From: Gemmiger formicilis
Lineage (GTDB): Bacteria > Bacillota > Clostridia > Oscillospirales > Ruminococcaceae
DNA length: 64,000 bases
Assembly: GCF_024462815.1 (NCBI RefSeq)
Contig: NZ_JANGCG010000004.1
Coordinates: 1-64,000 of the forward strand
Reading direction: 5' to 3'
This document shows positions 33,615 to 42,233 of this stretch, piece after piece. The notes below the pieces were generated by a model. It did not search any database and was not told where the DNA came from. It was given only the letters and a program-made list of their open reading frames with translations. The first letter of the stretch is position 1, and every line of letters starts with the position of its first letter. A program made the position numbers and the translations under genes.

Positions 33615-35372
33615 ATGGACTATAAAAACTACAACCCGCGTGCGGCGGCGCTGGCACAGGCCCGCACGCTGCTGACCGATGCCGTCAAGGCTGCCATTGC
33701 GGACGGCACCCTGCCCGAGGCTGCACTGCCGGATTTCATTGTTGAGATTCCCGCAGACGTCAAGAACGGTGACATTGCCTCCAATGTGGCCATGGCGGGC
33801 GCACGCGCCTTCCACAAAGCCCCGCGCCAGATTGCCGAGGCCATCACGGCCAAGCTGCAGCTGGACGGCAGCCTGTTTGACCGCTTCGAGGTCGCAGGCC
33901 CCGGCTTCATCAACCTGTTCCTCGGGCAGGACTGGTTCACCAGTGTGGTGCGCGCCGCGGTGGCCAACCCCGAGTACGGCCGCACCGATGTGGGCGCAGG
34001 CAAAAAGTACAACGTGGAGTTTGTTTCTGCCAACCCCACCGGCCCCATGCACATGGGCAACGCCCGCGGCGGTGCGCTGGGTGACGGTCTGGCCGCCTGC
34101 CTCGACTGGGCGGGCTATGATGTGACCCGCGAGTTCTACATCAACGATGCGGGCAACCAGATTGAAAAGTTCGGCAAGAGCCTGGCCATCCGCTATCTGC
34201 AGCTGTACAAGGGCGAGGACGCCTGCCCGCTGCCGGAGGAGTGCTATCAGGGTGCGGACATCATTGCCCGCGCCAAGGAGTTTGCCGCCGTGCACGGCGA
34301 CGCCTATGTCGGGAAGGATTTTGACGAGCTGAAGAAGGCCATTGTGGCGGACGCTCTGCCCAAGAACATCGAGGGCCTGCAGCGCGATCTGGGCAAGTAC
34401 CGCATCCAGTACGACGTCTGGTTCCATGAGAGTGACCTGCACAATTCCGGCGCGGTTAAGGCCGTGGTGGACAAGCTGCTGGAAACCGGCGCCTGCTACA
34501 AAGCCGAGGACGGCGCTATCATGTACCGCAGTGCCCAGTACGCCGCCAAGTACGGCGTTGTCAACAAGCGCAAGACCGAGGACGGCAGCGAGGAGGAGGC
34601 CAAGGACGAGGTTCTGGTCCGCGCCAACGGCATCCCCACTTACTTTGCCGCCGACATTGCCTACCATTATAACAAGTTGGCCGTTCGCGGGTTTGACAAG
34701 GCCATTGACGTCTGGGGCGCTGACCACCACGGCCACGTGGCCCGCATGAAGGGCGCGATGGACGCCATCGGTCTGGACGGCAACCGTCTGGACATTGTGC
34801 TGATGCAGATGGTCAACCTGATGCGCGACGGCAAGCCTGTTCGTATGAGCAAGCGTACCGGCAAGGCCATCACGCTGACCGACCTGCTGGATGAGGTGCC
34901 CATTGATTCCGCACGTTTCTTCTTCAACCAGCGCGAGAGCTCCTCTACGCTGGACTTTGACCTGGACCTGGCAGTGCGCAACGACAGCGAGAACCCGGTC
35001 TACTATGTGCAGTATGCCCATGCCCGCATCTGCTCCGTGCTGAAGAAGCTCGAGAGCGAGGGCGTTAAGTTCAACGGTGCAGAGGGTGTGGATGCCAGCG
35101 TGCTGACCGACCCCGCCGAGCAGGCCCTGATTCGCCTGCTGGCCGCCTTCCCGGCGGAGATTGCCGCCGCAGCGGAGAAGTATGACCCGGCCCGCATCAC
35201 CCGCTACTGCATTGATGTGGCGTCCGCCTACCACCGCTTCTACAATGCCTGCCGCATTCTGGATGCCGAGGGTACTGTCCAGCAAGGCCGCATTGCCCTG
35301 TGCCTGGCTGTGCGCGGCGTGATTCACAACATCCTGACGATGTTCAAGGTCACCGCGCCGGAGACGATGTAA
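33615..35372 (+). CDS. argS: Arginyl-tRNA synthetase
   Basis: The 585-residue class I synthetase charges tRNA-Arg. The N-terminal Arg-tRNA-synthetase additional domain (about 1-115) precedes SANPTGPMHMGNARGG, holding the HIGH-type motif (HMGN). MSKRTGKAITL is the KMSK loop, and a DALR anticodon-binding domain ends the protein. The ATG at 33615 follows CAGGAGGT. A strong terminator lies just after it. Confidence 0.95.
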   Translation: MDYKNYNPRAAALAQARTLLTDAVKAAIADGTLPEAALPDFIVEIPADVKNGDIASNVAMAGARAFHKAPRQIAEAITAKLQLDGSLFDRFEVAGPGFINLFLGQDWFTSVVRAAVANPEYGRTDVGAGKKYNVEFVSANPTGPMHMGNARGGALGDGLAACLDWAGYDVTREFYINDAGNQIEKFGKSLAIRYLQLYKGEDACPLPEECYQGADIIARAKEFAAVHGDAYVGKDFDELKKAIVADALPKNIEGLQRDLGKYRIQYDVWFHESDLHNSGAVKAVVDKLLETGACYKAEDGAIMYRSAQYAAKYGVVNKRKTEDGSEEEAKDEVLVRANGIPTYFAADIAYHYNKLAVRGFDKAIDVWGADHHGHVARMKGAMDAIGLDGNRLDIVLMQMVNLMRDGKPVRMSKRTGKAITLTDLLDEVPIDSARFFFNQRESSSTLDFDLDLAVRNDSENPVYYVQYAHARICSVLKKLESEGVKFNGAEGVDASVLTDPAEQALIRLLAAFPAEIAAAAEKYDPARITRYCIDVASAYHRFYNACRILDAEGTVQQGRIALCLAVRGVIHNILTMFKVTAPETM

Positions 35373-35382
35373 AACAAACACA

Positions 35383-35423
35383 AAAGCCGCCGCTTCGCGT
35401 AAAACGAAGCGGCGGCTTTACTT
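35383..35423 (+). terminator. Terminator after argS
   Basis: A 15-bp perfect stem, AAAGCCGCCGCTTCG with CGAAGCGGCGGCTTT, lies 11 bases after the stop. It closes the ddl-murI-DUF1934-argS unit. Confidence 0.85.
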
Positions 35424-35464
35424 TGGGTTACACGCGCCCAACATATTCATTATACCACTTTCGA

Positions 35465-35516
35465 TATGTGCAAATCAATCCGGAATATGCACAAATATTG
35501 CACAATAACCTTGTGC
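35465..35516. promoter_or_regulatory. Repeated TGCACAA/TTGTGCA boxes upstream of the RNA candidate
   Basis: Four related boxes lie close together: TATGTGCAAAT (35465), ATATGCACAAAT (35485), ATTGCACAATA (35497) and TTGTGC (35511). The first two are inverted to each other. They end about 12 bases before the -35 region, as operator clusters do. The binding protein is unknown. Confidence 0.5.
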
Positions 35517-35527
35517 GGTCTGCGAAT

Positions 35528-35555
35528 AGACGAAAATGCAGGGCTGTGGTATAGT
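35528..35555 (+). promoter_or_regulatory. Promoter of the large RNA candidate
   Basis: TAGACG at 35528-35533 and TATAGT at 35550-35555 are spaced by 16 bases; a second TATAGT-like box lies five bases on. Transcription would begin near 35562. Confidence 0.55.
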
Positions 35556-35561
35556 ATAGTC

Positions 35562-36375
35562 ACAGAAAGAAAACAGCCGGAGATAAGGAGATAAGAACTC
35601 CAAGCGAAGCCACTTTCCAAAAAGTCTTTAGCAAAGTCCCAGCGTGAACAGATTGACATCTTAAAGCAGATTTTCCCCAAGCGGCAGAAGGGCCGTAAAA
35701 AAGGAAGCACTTTAGGGACTCCAATCCAGAAGCACGAGGGCAAAAGACGGAAAGAAGATGTAAAGGCCGCCGGCAGGATTTCGTAAGGAAGGAGGCTCAA
35801 GTCCAATGGCAAACTTCAAGGATCCCATTCATCACCGGCGGGCCTGGGCCTGCTGACAGCATAAGAACCGCATCCGAAGCCGCAGGTCATAACCTGTAAA
35901 AGATTGATAAAAACGCGATGCACGGTTGCTTACACTACAGTTAGCAGACTCAGGGGCCGCCAAAACAGACCCCCGCATGAGATATAGATTAGGATGAAAG
36001 AAGGCTGGTAGAGATGACCGTCACCACTCCGCCGAACAGGATGTACCTGAACTTCACCTAATTCACAAGGAGAAACTCCGATGTACCAGAGTTAAGAGGC
36101 TTTGGCCCTCAGCATCAGACCCATGACCCCAGGAACGATCTTAATAACGAACATTACTCCGTTCCACAAATGCTTTTGAGCAAATAACGAACCAGAGGGT
36201 AAGTCCAATGAACAGTTAGTAAGGTCCTGAAAGGGTAAAACAAAATTCGCAAACGATAGGAATGATTCCCAATGACGAGGAAACAGTCCGAAAAATAACG
36301 AACAAGGGTATGAGGCTATGACTCCGAAGAAGTAAGACCGCCGGGGCGAACGAAAGGTTCGCCCCGGCTTTTTTT
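35562..36375 (+). ncRNA. Candidate large structured non-coding RNA (~0.8 kb)
   Basis: A gene-free transcription unit runs from a promoter near 35550 to a strong terminator at 36341-36375. Many nested helices are visible. ACATCTT (35656) pairs with AAGATGT (35755) around a CGGC-GCCG hairpin. AGGCCGCCGG (35764) pairs with CCGGCGGGCCT (35835). Local hairpins include CAGGT-CATA-ACCTG, GGAG-AAA-CTCC, TGCT-TTT-GAGCA and GGAATGATTCC. AATAACGAAC occurs three times (36143, 36183, 36294). No frame has a start codon with ribosome site and more than a few dozen codons. Size and richness recall the OLE, GOLLD and ROOL classes, but I cannot assign it to any. It lacks RNase P, tmRNA and group II domain V signatures. 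Confidence 0.6.
36341..36375 (+). terminator. Terminator of the RNA candidate
   Basis: An 11-bp GC-rich stem, CCGGGGCGAAC with GTTCGCCCCGG, has a five-base loop and seven T. It is among the strongest terminators in the window and follows no protein gene, which implies a real transcript upstream. Confidence 0.92.
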
Positions 36376-36394
36376 GTTTGGAGTATTGGCGGCA

Positions 36395-36566
36395 GGCAGT
36401 TGCCCGGGAACGGCATATCGCCGGGAACTTCCGGCAGGGTGGGGTCACCCCGCCCTACGTATATACCGGAAAAATTGCACCGTAGGGGCCGGGCACGCCC
36501 GGCCCGGAGGTTTCCCATTGACGCTATTTCCCGGGTAACTACCCGGGGCGTCGGGGAGGCCGCCCC
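36395..36566. repeat. Cluster of GC-rich intergenic palindromes (REP-like)
   Basis: At least three units are packed here: GGTGGGGTCACCCCGCCCTAC, GTAGGGGCCGGGCACGCCC and GTCGGGGAGGCCGCCCCCTAC, with TTTCCCGGGTAACTACCCGGG between. They fill the space between the RNA terminator and the GNAT gene. Confidence 0.75.
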
Positions 36567-37040
36567 CTACAGCATACACCGCATGACCTTGGTGGCTTCC
36601 ACAAAATCCTGGGCTTCGTACAGGCGGACGGCGTCGGTGTTCTGGGCAAGGACGTTCAACTCCAGATACTCCAGCCGGCGGCTGCGGGCCCAGCGCTTGG
36701 CGGCGGCAACCAGCTCGCCGCCAATGCCCTGCGCCCGGTGGGGCTTGCTCACAATCAGGTCATCCAACCGGGCGTACCGGTGGGGGAGCACACAGCTGAA
36801 TTCCGGCGTCCAGCCCGCGTAGCTGACCAGCGCAAAGCCCACGGCTGCGCCGTCCTGCTCGGCCAGCAGAAAGTCCGCGTCCTTGGCCAGAATGGCACGG
36901 CGCACCTCGGCCTCCTCCCGCGGGGCCTCGCAGAAAAACTCCGGCTGCAGCGCCACAAGGGCGCTGTCCAGCTCGCGGTAGAGCACCAGAAGGGCGGGTA
37001 CATCCGCTTCGGTGGCCGGGCGTATCACGGTCTTGGCCAT
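36567..37040 (-). CDS. GNAT-family N-acetyltransferase
   Basis: The 157-residue enzyme has the GNAT acetyl-CoA loop PHRAQGIGGELVAAAKRWA (Q/RxxGxG motif) followed by LEYLELNVLAQNTDAVRLYEAQDF, the usual motif B. The ATG at 37040 follows AAAGGGGGA and starts the fold (IRPATEADVPALLVLY). The acyl acceptor is unknown. It is expressed leftward from its own short unit. Confidence 0.88.
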   Translation of the reverse strand: MAKTVIRPATEADVPALLVLYRELDSALVALQPEFFCEAPREEAEVRRAILAKDADFLLAEQDGAAVGFALVSYAGWTPEFSCVLPHRYARLDDLIVSKPHRAQGIGGELVAAAKRWARSRRLEYLELNVLAQNTDAVRLYEAQDFVEATKVMRCML

Positions 37041-37095
37041 TTCGTTTTCCCCCTTTACCACAAAACCGGCGGACGCAGTTGTCCGCCGGTTTGCA

Positions 37096-37329
37096 TTACT
37101 GGATTTCCTGAATGGTGTACTTGAAGCCGTACTCCTCCTGCAGCTTCTTCACCGCAGGCTCGCAGTCCTCAATAAAGGTGGCGGCGTAAACGCTCTGGCC
37201 GTTGTGGGCCTTCTTGTACTCCTCCACAATCTCGTTCAGCTTGTTCCAGCCCTCGTCAGCCTTGGCCTGGTCCATATCCTGCGGGAAATCAATGATAAAT
37301 TCACGATGCTTCGGGATTCTTGCTTTCAT
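37096..37329 (-). CDS. Small conserved hypothetical protein (77 aa)
   Basis: A 77-residue acidic/basic protein, rich in charged helices (DEGWNKLNEIVEEYKKAHNGQ and CEPAVKKLQEEYGFKYTIQEI). It has no membrane segment or known motif. Codon use matches the core genes and it has a GGAGTGAATTACC ribosome site, so it is very likely real. It lies 55 bases upstream of the GNAT gene on the same strand. Confidence 0.7.
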   Translation of the reverse strand: MKARIPKHREFIIDFPQDMDQAKADEGWNKLNEIVEEYKKAHNGQSVYAATFIEDCEPAVKKLQEEYGFKYTIQEIQ

Positions 37330-37373
37330 GGTAATTCACTCCTGAAATATGATTCAATATATATACAGCATAC

Positions 37374-37412
37374 CTGCGGGCGGGCAATGCCCACCCCTAC
37401 AGAAGGGGTACG
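37374..37412. repeat. GC-rich intergenic palindrome (REP-like)
   Basis: A single unit with GCGGGCGGGCAATGCCCACC and CCCTAC lies between the 77-residue gene and tatD. Confidence 0.6.
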
Positions 37413-37428
37413 CCGTGTATACCAAAAT

Positions 37429-38220
37429 TTACACGCCAAAGCAGCGTCTGGCGTTGGCGGCGGTCACATCCAGCACGGCCTGCGCGTCCATCTCCCAGAG
37501 GGTGCCGATGTAGGCCGCCACGTGGGCAATGTTCCGGCTGTCATTGCGGGTTCCGCGCACCGGCTCCGGGGCCATATAGGGGCAGTCGGTTTCCAGCAGA
37601 GCCATCTCATGCGGGATGGCCGCCAGCACCTTGGCGGCGCGCTTGGCACCCTTATAGGTCACCGCACCGCCGAAGCCCAGATACATCCCCTGCGCCACCA
37701 GCCACGCGGCGTCATCGGCACTGCCGCTGTAGCAGTGCAGCGCCCCGCGGGGCTTGTACTTGCGCAGCAGCTCATACATTTCGGCGTGGGCCTCGCGGTC
37801 ATGCACCGAAACCGGCAAGTCGAGCTCTTTGGCAAGTTGCAGCTGTGCCTCAAACAGGTCATACTGCTCCTGCCGGGGCACGGGCCAGTGGTGGTCAAGC
37901 CCGATTTCACCGACAGCCACCACGGCCTTGTCGGCAAACAGGGGGCGCATGGCGGCAAGCTCGGCACGCCAGTCACCGTGATAGACGGTCACCGTGGCGG
38001 CGTCCTCCTCAATCAGGCTTTCCGGGTGGATGCCCAGTGCGGCGTGGAAATACGGCGCGGCGTGCGCCAGTTCCAGCACCCTTCCGGCATCGCCGGAGTG
38101 GGTCGCACATTCCAGCACGCCCACCACGCCGCCCGCGGGCAGCGCCGTCAGCAGTGCGGCGCGGTCGCCGTCAAACTGGCGGGAGGCATAATGCGCATGG
38201 GTGTCAAAGATGTTGTTCAT
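37429..38220 (-). CDS. tatD: TatD-family metal-dependent deoxyribonuclease
   Basis: The 263-residue TIM-barrel hydrolase keeps the metal ligands of TatD: the FDTHAHYA start, AVGEIGLDHHWP (Glu), VSVHDREAHAEM, LHCYSGSADDA and LLETDCPYMAPEP. TatD proteins are 3'-5' DNA exonucleases involved in DNA repair or turnover. The ATG at 38220 overlaps the EamA stop by four bases. Its operon with metG is a common Firmicutes linkage. Confidence 0.9.
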   Translation of the reverse strand: MNNIFDTHAHYASRQFDGDRAALLTALPAGGVVGVLECATHSGDAGRVLELAHAAPYFHAALGIHPESLIEEDAATVTVYHGDWRAELAAMRPLFADKAVVAVGEIGLDHHWPVPRQEQYDLFEAQLQLAKELDLPVSVHDREAHAEMYELLRKYKPRGALHCYSGSADDAAWLVAQGMYLGFGGAVTYKGAKRAAKVLAAIPHEMALLETDCPYMAPEPVRGTRNDSRNIAHVAAYIGTLWEMDAQAVLDVTAANARRCFGV

Positions 38221-39155
38221 GCCTTGGTCTCCTGCGGGGCGCGGTTGACAAGGTAGATGCCGATGCAGACCAGCACCAGCGCGGCCAGATAGTTCCACTC
38301 AAACAGCGGCTCGCCGTTCAGCACGGCGGACAGCAGCACGTTCATAACCGGGATAATCAGTCCGAACACCGCAATGCGGGAAACCGGGTTGTTCTTCATC
38401 AGCAGTGCCCACAGCACGTAGCCCGCGCCGGAGATAAACGCAAGGAAGAGCAGCACCGGCACACCGGCGGCGCTCTGCGGGTGCAGGCTGCCGCCCATGG
38501 CAAAGCCCAGCACGGCCAGTGCCAGACCGCCGATGCCAAGGTTCAGCACACAGACAGAGAAGCTGTCCGCGTGCTGGGTCACGGCCTTGTTCCACGGCCC
38601 GGCCAGCGCAAAGATGGCGGAGGCAATCAGCATAAACGCCATACCCTTGACGCTGCCGCTGCCGTGGTTGCCAAGGGTAGCCACCAGCACGCCGCCAAAG
38701 CCCAGCACGCAGCCCAGTGCCTTGCGCGGGGTCATACGGTCGGCCTTGCCGTAGAGGAAGTGTGCCAGAATGACGCCCATAAAGCTCTGGGTGCTGTTCA
38801 GGATGCCGCCCATCGCGCCGGTCAGCAGCGCCACGGCAGAGTAGTAGAAGAAATACTGTGCGGCGGTCTGCCACAGGCCCAGCCCGCAGGCGGAGGCCAG
38901 CGTCTTGCCGCGGGGCATAGGCAGCGGGCGGCGGTTCAGCACCAGCCCGGCCAGCCACACCAGCGCCGCGCCCATCATAAAGCGGACGCCTGCAAAGCAA
39001 AGAATAGACGCTGTATCGCTGGAATCAATCGCAAACAGGCGGTAGCCCATCTTGATGAAGGGGAACGCCGAGCCCCACAGCACGTTGCAGATAATGGCCA
39101 TCAGCACGGCTGCGGCGGGAATCGAGAAAAACTGGTCAAGGCGGGATTTCTGCAT
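38217..39155 (-). CDS. EamA/DMT-family transporter
   Basis: The 312-residue membrane protein has ten helices in two EamA repeats (first NVLWGSAFPFIKMGYRLF, second ASAIFALAGPWNKAV). It belongs to the drug/metabolite transporter superfamily and probably exports a small metabolite. ATG 39155 follows GGAAGGAA, 22 bases after the metG stop. It is coupled to tatD downstream. Substrate unknown. Confidence 0.88.
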   Translation of the reverse strand: MQKSRLDQFFSIPAAAVLMAIICNVLWGSAFPFIKMGYRLFAIDSSDTASILCFAGVRFMMGAALVWLAGLVLNRRPLPMPRGKTLASACGLGLWQTAAQYFFYYSAVALLTGAMGGILNSTQSFMGVILAHFLYGKADRMTPRKALGCVLGFGGVLVATLGNHGSGSVKGMAFMLIASAIFALAGPWNKAVTQHADSFSVCVLNLGIGGLALAVLGFAMGGSLHPQSAAGVPVLLFLAFISGAGYVLWALLMKNNPVSRIAVFGLIIPVMNVLLSAVLNGEPLFEWNYLAALVLVCIGIYLVNRAPQETKA

Positions 39156-39177
39156 GATAACGCTGTTTCCTTCCGCC

Positions 39178-41193
39178 TTAGTGGATGCGTGCGCCCGCGG
39201 GCGTGCTGTCCGGGAAGAAAGCGATGGAGCAGCCGCCCTCGGTGTCGGTATCGGCGGCAAAAATCATACCCTCGCTGACATACTTGCCCTTCATCATCGG
39301 GCGGGGGGCCAGGTTGGCCACAATGCCAATCTTTTTGCCAATCAGGTCCTCGGGGGCAAACCACTTGGCAATGCCGGACAGAATGCAGCGCTCGCGCTCG
39401 CCGTCAAACACGGTCAGGTGCAGCAGCTTCTTGCTCTCCTTCATGCGCTCGCAGGCGCGGACCTCGGCTACGCGCAGTTCCACCTTGCAGAAATCGTCAA
39501 AGCTGATTTCCTCCTCATGGTCGCCAATCAGCTCAGCGGAGGCAGCGGCGCTCTCGGCGGGCTTCTCCTCCTCTGCGGGAGCGTGGGCAGCCTGTGCGGC
39601 GGCCTTCTGGGCAGCCTCCAGCGCTTCCAGCTCGGCCAGCTCCTTTGCGGCGTCAATGCGGGGGAAGATGTTCTCGCCCTTGTGCAGGGTGGCGTTGGCA
39701 GGCAGCGTGCCAAAGGCGGCGGCGCTGTCCCACGTCTTGCCGTCGGCGGCCACATTCAGCTGGGCAAAAATCTTCTCGCAGGTGGTGGGCATAAACGGCT
39801 GCAGCAGCACGGTGCAGATGCGCAGCGTCTCGGCCAGGTTGTAGAGCACGCGGGCCAGGCGCGGCTTGGACTCCTCGCTCTTGGCCAGCACCCACGGCGC
39901 GGTGGCGTCAATGTACTTGTTGGCGTTGTCAATCACGTCAAACACATCGGCCAGCGCGTTCTGGAAGGCGTAGGCCTCCATATCGGTCTCATAGCGGGCG
40001 CGCAGGGCGTTGGCCTTTTCCAGCAGGGCGGTGTCCTCGGGGCCCTCGGCCTGCTCGGCGGGCAGATTGCCGCCGAAATACTTGTCCGCCATGGCGGTGG
40101 TGCGGCTCAGCAGGTTGCCAAGGTCGTTGGCTAAATCCATATTGATGCGGTTAATCAGCAGCTCATTGGAGAAGTTGCCGTCAGAGCCGAAGGGGAAGTC
40201 GCGCAGCAGGAAGTAGCGCAGGGCGTCGGCGCTGTAGCGCTCGGCCAGCAGATAGGGGTCCACCACGTTGCCCTTGGACTTGGACATCTTGCCGCCGTCC
40301 AGCAGCAGCCAGCCGTGGCCGTAAACGTGCTTGGGCAGGGGCATATCCATGCTCATCAGCATGGCGGGCCAGATGATGGAGTGGAAGCGGACAATCTCCT
40401 TGCCGATGAAATGCACATCGGCGGGCCAGAAGGTCTCATAGTCGCTGTCGGGGTACTTCTCGTTCATGAAGCCCAGCGCGGTGGTGTAGTTGAACAGCGC
40501 GTCAATCCAGACGTAAACCACGTGCTTGGGGTCGAAATCGACCGGGATGCCCCACTTGAAGCTGGTGCGGGAGACACACAAATCCTCCAGACCCGGGTCA
40601 ATGAAGTTGTGCACCATCTCGTTGACGCGGGAGCGCGGCAGCAGGAAGTCGGTGTTGACCAGCAGGTCGCGCACGCGGTCGGCGTATTTGGACAGGCGGA
40701 AGAAGTAGGCCTCCTCCTCGGCGTCCACAACGGGGCGGCCGCAGTCAGGGCAGCAGCCGTTGACGAGCTGGCTCTCGGTCCAGAAGCTCTCACAGGGGGT
40801 GCAGTACTTGCCGACATACTTGCCCTTGTAGATGTCACCCTTCTCGTACATCTTCTTGAAGATTTTCTGGATGGCCTCAACGTGGTAATCGTCGGTGGTG
40901 CGGATGAAGCGGTCATAGCTGATGTTCATCAGCTTCCACAAATCCTTGACGCCCTTGGGGCCTTCGACGATGTTGTCCACAAACTGCTGCGGGGTGACGC
41001 CGGCCTCCTTGGCCTTCAGCTCAATCTTCTGGCCGTGCTCGTCGGTGCCGGTCAGGAACTTGACGTTGTAGCCCTGCAGCCGCTTGTAGCGGGCCATAGC
41101 GTCGGTGGCAACGGTGCAATAGGTGTGGCCGATGTGCAGCTTATCGCTGGGGTAGTAAATCGGCGTGGTGATGTAAAATTTTTTCTGTTCCAT
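39178..41193 (-). CDS. metG: Methionyl-tRNA synthetase
   Basis: The 671-residue class I synthetase charges tRNA-Met. It has HIGH at residues 20-23, the zinc knuckle region CTPCESFW...CCPDCGRPV near 130-150, and the KMSKS loop (GGKMSKSKGNVV) near 300. A C-terminal tRNA-binding (EMAP/Trbp111) domain is present (FCKVELRVAEVRACERMKES...SEGMIFAAD), after a linker rich in Ala/Glu. It leads a leftward operon with the EamA and tatD genes. The ribosome site is AAGGAGAG. Confidence 0.96.
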   Translation of the reverse strand: MEQKKFYITTPIYYPSDKLHIGHTYCTVATDAMARYKRLQGYNVKFLTGTDEHGQKIELKAKEAGVTPQQFVDNIVEGPKGVKDLWKLMNISYDRFIRTTDDYHVEAIQKIFKKMYEKGDIYKGKYVGKYCTPCESFWTESQLVNGCCPDCGRPVVDAEEEAYFFRLSKYADRVRDLLVNTDFLLPRSRVNEMVHNFIDPGLEDLCVSRTSFKWGIPVDFDPKHVVYVWIDALFNYTTALGFMNEKYPDSDYETFWPADVHFIGKEIVRFHSIIWPAMLMSMDMPLPKHVYGHGWLLLDGGKMSKSKGNVVDPYLLAERYSADALRYFLLRDFPFGSDGNFSNELLINRINMDLANDLGNLLSRTTAMADKYFGGNLPAEQAEGPEDTALLEKANALRARYETDMEAYAFQNALADVFDVIDNANKYIDATAPWVLAKSEESKPRLARVLYNLAETLRICTVLLQPFMPTTCEKIFAQLNVAADGKTWDSAAAFGTLPANATLHKGENIFPRIDAAKELAELEALEAAQKAAAQAAHAPAEEEKPAESAAASAELIGDHEEEISFDDFCKVELRVAEVRACERMKESKKLLHLTVFDGERERCILSGIAKWFAPEDLIGKKIGIVANLAPRPMMKGKYVSEGMIFAADTDTEGGCSIAFFPDSTPAGARIH

Positions 41194-41242
41194 CTGTGAT
41201 TTCTCTCCTTATAGTACAAACCGTGCAACGGTGTGTTTTGGG

Positions 41243-41989
41243 TTAAAAGCCGATGGGCTTTACGCCGCAGGCCTCCAGCGCATGGCGGCAGAGCACCTCA
41301 GTGCTGTCAATGAAGAACGGCCCTAAATGCTCGTCCCGCTTGACAAGGCTCAATTCGGTGCAGCCCAGCACGGCCATATCGCAGCCCTGCTTTTTCAGGT
41401 CATGCACCGCCGCGCCAAACTTGGCCATATCGGCGCGCTTGCCCTGTTTGATGTCATCGTAGATGACCGACATAACCTCCTGCTGGTGTTCCTCACTCGG
41501 GGCGGCCCAGCCGATGCCCTGCTCCTGGCAGGCCAGCTGGTAGGTCTCGGCGGCAAGGGTGCCGTCGGTGGCAAGGATGCCCAGCTTGGTGCAGCCCGCC
41601 GCCTTGGCATCGGCCACGGTCAGGCGCGGCATATTCAGCACCGGCACCGGCAGCGCCTTGGCCAGACGGTCATAGAAATAATGCGCAGTGTTGCAGGGGA
41701 TAGCCAGCACGGTGGCGCCGTAGTGCACCAGACTGAAGCCGTCCTGCTCCATCACGGCGAAGGGGTCAGCCTTGCTTTTGCCCATGATGAAGGCGGTGCG
41801 GTCGGGCGTGGATGCGCGGGAGGATATGACGATGTCGATATGGTCCTGGTCGCAGCTGGCCGGGGTGTGGTCAATGAGCATCTGGTACAGATAGCAGCTG
41901 GCGGCAGGCCCCAGCCCGCCCAGAATACCCAGAACCGGTTTTTGCGGTGTAGCTTGGGACGTGGTACACCCCTCCTTATAGAATGACAT
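41243..41989 (-). CDS. Aspartate/glutamate racemase-family protein
   Basis: The 248-residue protein has the paired Cys sites of PLP-independent amino-acid racemases, AIPCNTAHYFYD and AVLGCTELSL, and the start LGILGGLGPAASCYLYQML typical of aspartate racemases (RacD/YgeA type). It probably interconverts L- and D-aspartate or a related amino acid in the cytoplasm. It lies 49 bases upstream of metG on the same strand. An AGGAGGGG site is present. Confidence 0.87.
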   Translation of the reverse strand: MSFYKEGCTTSQATPQKPVLGILGGLGPAASCYLYQMLIDHTPASCDQDHIDIVISSRASTPDRTAFIMGKSKADPFAVMEQDGFSLVHYGATVLAIPCNTAHYFYDRLAKALPVPVLNMPRLTVADAKAAGCTKLGILATDGTLAAETYQLACQEQGIGWAAPSEEHQQEVMSVIYDDIKQGKRADMAKFGAAVHDLKKQGCDMAVLGCTELSLVKRDEHLGPFFIDSTEVLCRHALEACGVKPIGF

Positions 41990-42137
41990 ATACCATTATT
42001 ATATAGCCTGTGCAGGGATTATGCAAGGGGGAGATTTTTGGGGGGGGGCGGGTGGGGCAAAATGGACAAAAATGTGGAGCGGGGAGGGAAAAGGATAATA
42101 AAATTACACGAAACGTGATAATACGGTAAAAGCAGAG

Positions 42138-42166
42138 TTGACAAAAGAAAAAATATGTTATAATAT
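42138..42166 (+). promoter_or_regulatory. Promoter of the prepilin gene
   Basis: TTGACA at 42138-42143 is followed by TATAAT (15-base spacing) or the overlapping TAATAT (17-base spacing). It precedes the prepilin start by about 70 bases. Confidence 0.65.
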
Positions 42167-42233
42167 TACACTACACAAATGCCGGCAGATGCAGACGTGC
42201 CGGTGAAAGAGAAAATATTGGAGGAAAACATTA

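Noticed and set aside
35562..36375. RNase P RNA, tmRNA or group II intron as explanation for the RNA candidate.
   Set aside because: GAGGAAACAGTCCG near 36278 recalls the RNase P motif GAGGAAAGTCC, but the partner P4 segment and other conserved blocks are missing. No tRNA-Ala-like ends or tag frame, and no domain V, were found.
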